Assembly: GCA_002368865.1 (NCBI GenBank)
Contig: DFDT01000130.1
Coordinates: forward strand, 43,905-53,374
Direction of reading: 5' to 3'
DNA: 9,470 nt
From: Lachnospiraceae bacterium UBA3821
GTDB lineage: Bacteria; Bacillota; Clostridia; Lachnospirales; Lachnospiraceae
Below the pieces are notes generated by a model that saw nothing but the letters and a program-made list of their open reading frames with translations, did not search any database and was not told where the DNA came from. The position numbers were made by a program, and so were the translations under genes. This document shows positions 6,382-9,470 of this stretch, in pieces (the stretch's first letter is position 1; every line of letters starts with the position of its first letter).

Positions 6382-8040
6382 TCAAACATTAAAACAACTT
6401 CCTCCGGTAAACTCCCGACAGATGGAATTATTCGGCAGGCTCTCACTGGTCACATTTAGGAAGTAACTGAGGAACTTCAATAACCGCTTCGCCTCATAAT
6501 ACTCCGGCGCATCCTTCGGAATCTGGAACAGCAACGGTTCCGCATACTGTTTTAACACGGCCAGCTCATAGACAAGCGCCGAATTAAACATCACATCCGC
6601 ATCCTCCTGGAACGGGAAAATATTCTCCTCCTCCCCTTTTCTCACAGACGGCCACATCTGGATCGTACGTCTTGCGTCCGATCCCCTGGTCCTGGCGTCA
6701 CGCACCATCCGCCGCAGCAGTCTTCCGTCGGTAGTCGGGATTCGGTTGTGCCCATCAATATTCAGGGATGTCAGCGCACTGATATAGATTTTAAATTTAC
6801 TCTCCTTGGGCAATGCATAGGACATCTTATCATTCAACCCATGGATTCCCTCCAGCACCAGAATGTCATCCGGACCCAATTGCTTGTAGTCTCCCAGATA
6901 TTCCCGCTTGCCGATCTTGAAATTGAAGGTGGGAAGTTCCACTCTTTCTCCTGCCAGCAGCTTACACATATCCTCATTAAACTGCTTGATATCGATTGCC
7001 TCCAGACATTCAAAATTGTAGTCGCCGTTTTCATCTCTCGGCGTAAACTGTCTGTCGACAAAATAATTATCCAATGCGATCGGATGCGGTTTCTTCCCCA
7101 GCGTTCTCAACTGTACGGACAATCTGTGTGAAAAACTGGTTTTTCCTGAAGATGACGGTCCTGCGATCATGACAAACTTCACATTGCTCCGGCTCACGAT
7201 CTCTTTCGCGATCTCCCCGATTTTCCGCTCCTGCTCCGCCTCCTGCATCAGGATAAACTCGTTCATGGAGCCTCGACATATCTCATCGTTCAGATCGCCT
7301 ACATTTTCAATACCGATCTTCGTTCCCCAGTCCTCCGATACCAGCATCGTCTCAAAAAGCTGCTTTTGTTCTTTAAAAGGTTCCACTTCCAGCGGATTAT
7401 TTCTGGTAGGCAGAAGCAGCATAAATCCCTTGCCGTAAGGGATCAGGTCAAAATATTTTACATAGCCCGCATTCGGCAGCATATAGCCATAGTAATAGTC
7501 ATAATAGCCGTCGATCTGATAGAGATTCACCTGAGAATTCATGCGGTAGTGGAACAATTTTTCCTTGTCTTTCATGCCCTGCGTCTTGAAGATATCCATT
7601 GCTTCATCCAACGGACAAGTCTTCTTCATAAAAGGAGCACCGGCATCCACCAGTTCCTGCATGCGTCTTTTTATTTTTTTCACATTCTCCGCATTGGCAG
7701 CGATCTTGTCGCCCGGATCTATGTAATACCCATGCCCGATGGCAAACTCAAGTCTGCACTCCCGTGCAGAGGCTGCTCCGAACACATCAAATATAGCTTT
7801 GAAGAACAGCATGGTCGCAGTCCTTACATAAGTCTTATGTCCCACATTATCCTTCCATGTAAAAAATGTGATCGTACAATCCCTGTTGATCTTTTTAAAT
7901 AATTCTCTGATCCTGCCGTTTGCCGCCACTGCCGCGATCATATTATCATACGCCGGCTGATATTCCTTCACCACCGCTTCGTAAGTGGTTCCCCGTTCCA
8001 CTTCTTTGGAGCCTCCGTCAATCGTAACCGTAACCTTCAT
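6382..8040 (-). CDS. Nucleoside (uridine-type) kinase with ThrRS-like TGS and SAD domains
   Basis: The 552-residue protein combines an N-terminal TGS-like beta-grasp domain (residues about 1-60), a region resembling the second additional domain of threonyl-tRNA synthetase (about 65-200, with VGHKTYVRTA and FAIGHGYYID), and a C-terminal uridine kinase/PRK-type P-loop kinase. The Walker A is GPSSSGKTS at 294-302, followed by the family segment ALDNYFVDR (322-330) and later DDILVLEGIHGLND. The likely reaction is ATP-dependent phosphorylation of a nucleoside such as uridine in pyrimidine salvage, but the substrate is not decided by sequence. The ATG at 8040 has AGGGG five bases upstream and follows the trmK stop by 28 bp, so the two are probably co-transcribed. 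The gene ends at an intrinsic terminator. The fused synthetase-like domains are known in Bacillota kinases but their role is unclear. Confidence 0.92.
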   Translation of the reverse strand: MKVTVTIDGGSKEVERGTTYEAVVKEYQPAYDNMIAAVAANGRIRELFKKINRDCTITFFTWKDNVGHKTYVRTATMLFFKAIFDVFGAASARECRLEFAIGHGYYIDPGDKIAANAENVKKIKRRMQELVDAGAPFMKKTCPLDEAMDIFKTQGMKDKEKLFHYRMNSQVNLYQIDGYYDYYYGYMLPNAGYVKYFDLIPYGKGFMLLLPTRNNPLEVEPFKEQKQLFETMLVSEDWGTKIGIENVGDLNDEICRGSMNEFILMQEAEQERKIGEIAKEIVSRSNVKFVMIAGPSSSGKTSFSHRLSVQLRTLGKKPHPIALDNYFVDRQFTPRDENGDYNFECLEAIDIKQFNEDMCKLLAGERVELPTFNFKIGKREYLGDYKQLGPDDILVLEGIHGLNDKMSYALPKESKFKIYISALTSLNIDGHNRIPTTDGRLLRRMVRDARTRGSDARRTIQMWPSVRKGEEENIFPFQEDADVMFNSALVYELAVLKQYAEPLLFQIPKDAPEYYEAKRLLKFLSYFLNVTSESLPNNSICREFTGGSCFNV

Positions 8041-8068
8041 ATTGTCCCCTTCCCTTCTCTGAAACTAT

Positions 8069-8890
8069 TTACCGGTACCAGCTTAAAGCTGCTTCCATAT
8101 CCGCCACATCCGCTTCATTTTCCGCCAGACTCTGCTCCAGCCGAAAATTACCGCCTCCCCCCCGATGTGCCAGAATTTCCTCCAGCACATTTTCACTTGT
8201 TTTCAGACATTTTTCCAAATACTCTTTCAGCACCGGGTTTCGCTCTTTTAATAGCTGCTCCCCAAATCGATCAAACAGCCTCTGATCCTGATTTCTGCAG
8301 TCCACGCCCCCCAGTCGCCCGTCAAATCCACCCAGTCTGCCGTTTATACTTCCAAAGGTCTCCGACTGGTCTCCGACTGTCCCTGCACTCTCTGCCGCTC
8401 CGGGCAATACACGAAATGCAAAATAATACTTCCCGTCCTCGCACACAATGCGTTCCTGTGTGATCTTATAATCCTGTTCTCTCAAAAACACACGAAACTG
8501 CATCAGTTCCGACTGCGGCTGCAGGATCATCTCCGTAAACTCTCTTGTCACAGGCTCACTCTGCATCAGAATCTGCTGCATAAGCCTGCCTCCCATTCCT
8601 GCGCACACAAGCGTATCTGCCTCCCCCGGCCAATACTCCAACAACCCGTCCGAGAGCCGGGTCTCTATGTAATCTTCCAATCCATAATCTGCGATATGCT
8701 CCCGGGCTGCCGAAAGCGGTCCCTGCCGCACATCCGATGCGATCACCCTGGGACTGATACCGCTCTGCACCAGATAGATAGACAGAAAACCATGATCACA
8801 TCCCACATCTGCCACAGAATTTCCCGGCGTTACCAAATCCGCCAACATCTCTAGTCTTTTCGATAGCTGCACCAGCCGTCCTTCTCCCAT
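8069..8890 (-). CDS. trmK: tRNA (adenine(22)-N(1))-methyltransferase
   Basis: TrmK is a SAM-dependent Rossmann methyltransferase that makes m1A at position 22 of tRNA. The 273-residue product starts LSKRLEMLADLV and shows the SAM motif VADVGCDHGFLSIYL (26-40), ASDVRQGPL (51-59), the family signature CAGMGG (96-101) and LQPQSE (123-128). The C-terminal part (about 205-245) is a helical coiled-coil-like region. I chose the ATG at 8890 because GGAGAG lies eight bases upstream; a GTG at 8908 in frame has no good ribosome site. Between the catalytic and helical domains, residues about 165-205 are a low-complexity insert with short repeats, making the protein longer than the usual roughly 230 residues. 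The place directly after rpoD, 39 bp away, is typical for trmK in Bacillota. Confidence 0.93.
   Translation of the reverse strand: MGEGRLVQLSKRLEMLADLVTPGNSVADVGCDHGFLSIYLVQSGISPRVIASDVRQGPLSAAREHIADYGLEDYIETRLSDGLLEYWPGEADTLVCAGMGGRLMQQILMQSEPVTREFTEMILQPQSELMQFRVFLREQDYKITQERIVCEDGKYYFAFRVLPGAAESAGTVGDQSETFGSINGRLGGFDGRLGGVDCRNQDQRLFDRFGEQLLKERNPVLKEYLEKCLKTSENVLEEILAHRGGGGNFRLEQSLAENEADVADMEAALSWYR
8303..8344 (-). repeat. Two 21-bp imperfect tandem repeats within trmK
   Basis: The units encode NGRLGGF and DGRLGGV, two copies of a seven-residue motif in the linker of TrmK. The DNA copies agree at 14 of 21 positions, so the duplication is not recent or is under selection for the peptide. 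Confidence 0.7.
8357..8378 (-). repeat. Exact 11-bp tandem duplication within trmK
   Basis: The 11-mer GGTCTCCGACT (plus strand) occurs twice head to tail. Because 11 is not a multiple of three, the two copies are read in different frames and encode different residues (within VGDQSET). It lies next to the 21-bp repeats in the same linker. Confidence 0.85.
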
Positions 8891-8929
8891 ATTCAATTCT
8901 CTCCACACCCACTCTGTCTGTTCTCGTTA

Positions 8930-9470
8930 TCAATCCAGATAGTCTTTCAGTTTGCGGCTGCGGCTGGGATGTCTCAGCTTTCTCAACGCTTTCGCCTCAA
9001 TCTGACGGATACGCTCGCGGGTGACATTAAATTCCTTGCCCACTTCCTCCAGCGTACGTGCCCGTCCGTCGTTCAAACCAAAACGCAGCTGTAACACTTT
9101 CTGTTCTCTCTCTGTCAAGGTTCCCAGCACTTCCTCCAGCTGCTCCTTCAACAGAGTGAACGCTGCGGCATCTGCCGGTACCGGAACATTATCATCCTGA
9201 ATGAAATCGCCCAGATGACTGTCCTCCTCCTCACCGATCGGCGTTTCCAACGAAACCGGTTCCTGGCTGATCTTGAGGATTTCCCGTACACGCTCCACAG
9301 GCATATTCATCTCCTCCGCGATCTCCTCCGGCGAAGGCTCACGCCCCAGCTCCTGCAGCAGCTGTCTGCTCACACGGATCAGTTTATTGATTGTTTCCAC
9401 CATATGCACCGGAATTCGAATGGTTCTCGCCTGATCGGCGATCGCACGGGTGATTGCCTGACGGATCCAC
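8930..9470 (-). CDS. rpoD: Primary RNA polymerase sigma factor (RpoD/SigA), C-terminal part, cut by window edge
   Basis: This is the vegetative sigma-70 factor that directs RNA polymerase to -35/-10 promoters. The frame is open from the right window edge to the TGA at 8930, about 179 residues. It begins within region 2.4 ([18 protein letters not shown], the helix that reads the -10), continues through region 3 ([19 protein letters not shown] and the [10 protein letters not shown] segment), the 3.2 finger with its acidic [14 protein letters not shown], and region 4, with [15 protein letters not shown] and the helix-turn-helix [20 protein letters not shown] that reads the -35. It ends RKLKDYLD, as in most SigA proteins. 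Codons near 9409 that could be read as a start are internal. The TTGACA and TATAAT promoters elsewhere in the window fit this factor. Confidence 0.98.
   Translation of the reverse strand, partial: WIRQAITRAIADQARTIRIPVHMVETINKLIRVSRQLLQELGREPSPEEIAEEMNMPVERVREILKISQEPVSLETPIGEEEDSHLGDFIQDDNVPVPADAAAFTLLKEQLEEVLGTLTEREQKVLQLRFGLNDGRARTLEEVGKEFNVTRERIRQIEAKALRKLRHPSRSRKLKDYLD

Noticed and set aside
8891..8908. A GTG start at 8908 for trmK
   Set aside because: The ATG at 8890 has a well-spaced GGAGAG; the GTG does not, and the extra six residues do not match the family start.
9407..9409. An apparent start codon for a short sigma factor at 9409
   Set aside because: The frame continues upstream to the window edge with conserved region 2.4 of RpoD, so this GTG is an internal valine.

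Overview
The window is ordinary-looking chromosome from an anaerobic member of the Bacillota, most likely Lachnospiraceae or a close clostridial relative. This placement is inferred from the gene content (class III anaerobic ribonucleotide reductase, a TGS-type nucleoside kinase, a DUF6110 protein beside a P-type ATPase), from the rpoD-trmK order, from strong Shine-Dalgarno sites and from protein sequence style; no database search was possible. All seven confident genes plus the small DUF6110 gene lie on the minus strand, so transcription runs from high to low coordinates. No mobile element, CRISPR array, tRNA or rRNA was seen, and no gene-free gap exceeds about 215 bases.

In transcription order: the 3' part of rpoD/sigA (vegetative sigma factor, cut by the right edge), trmK (tRNA A22 methyltransferase) and a TGS/ThrRS-like nucleoside kinase form a tight cluster closed by an intrinsic terminator at about 6341-6371. 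Next comes a regulatory region (6248-6325) with two promoter-like elements and two 16-bp NrdR-box-like sites spaced exactly 32 bp, driving nrdD and nrdG, which overlap by 4 bp (anaerobic dNTP synthesis). After 92 bp without a convincing terminator come a small membrane-anchored DUF6110 protein and a P1B-like metal-transporting P-type ATPase, overlapping by 13 bp. Last is enolase (eno), cut by the left edge, with its own consensus promoter.

Two places deserve most attention. First, the DUF6110/P-type ATPase pair resembles in layout and in sequence pattern the mycobacterial PacL1/CtpC chaperone-exporter pair, and the ATPase has an SCAL motif in place of the usual CPx metal site. Second, the eno leader contains a consensus promoter, two short palindromes and then a textbook terminator hairpin before the eno start codon, suggesting either attenuation of a glycolytic gene or a short independent RNA.
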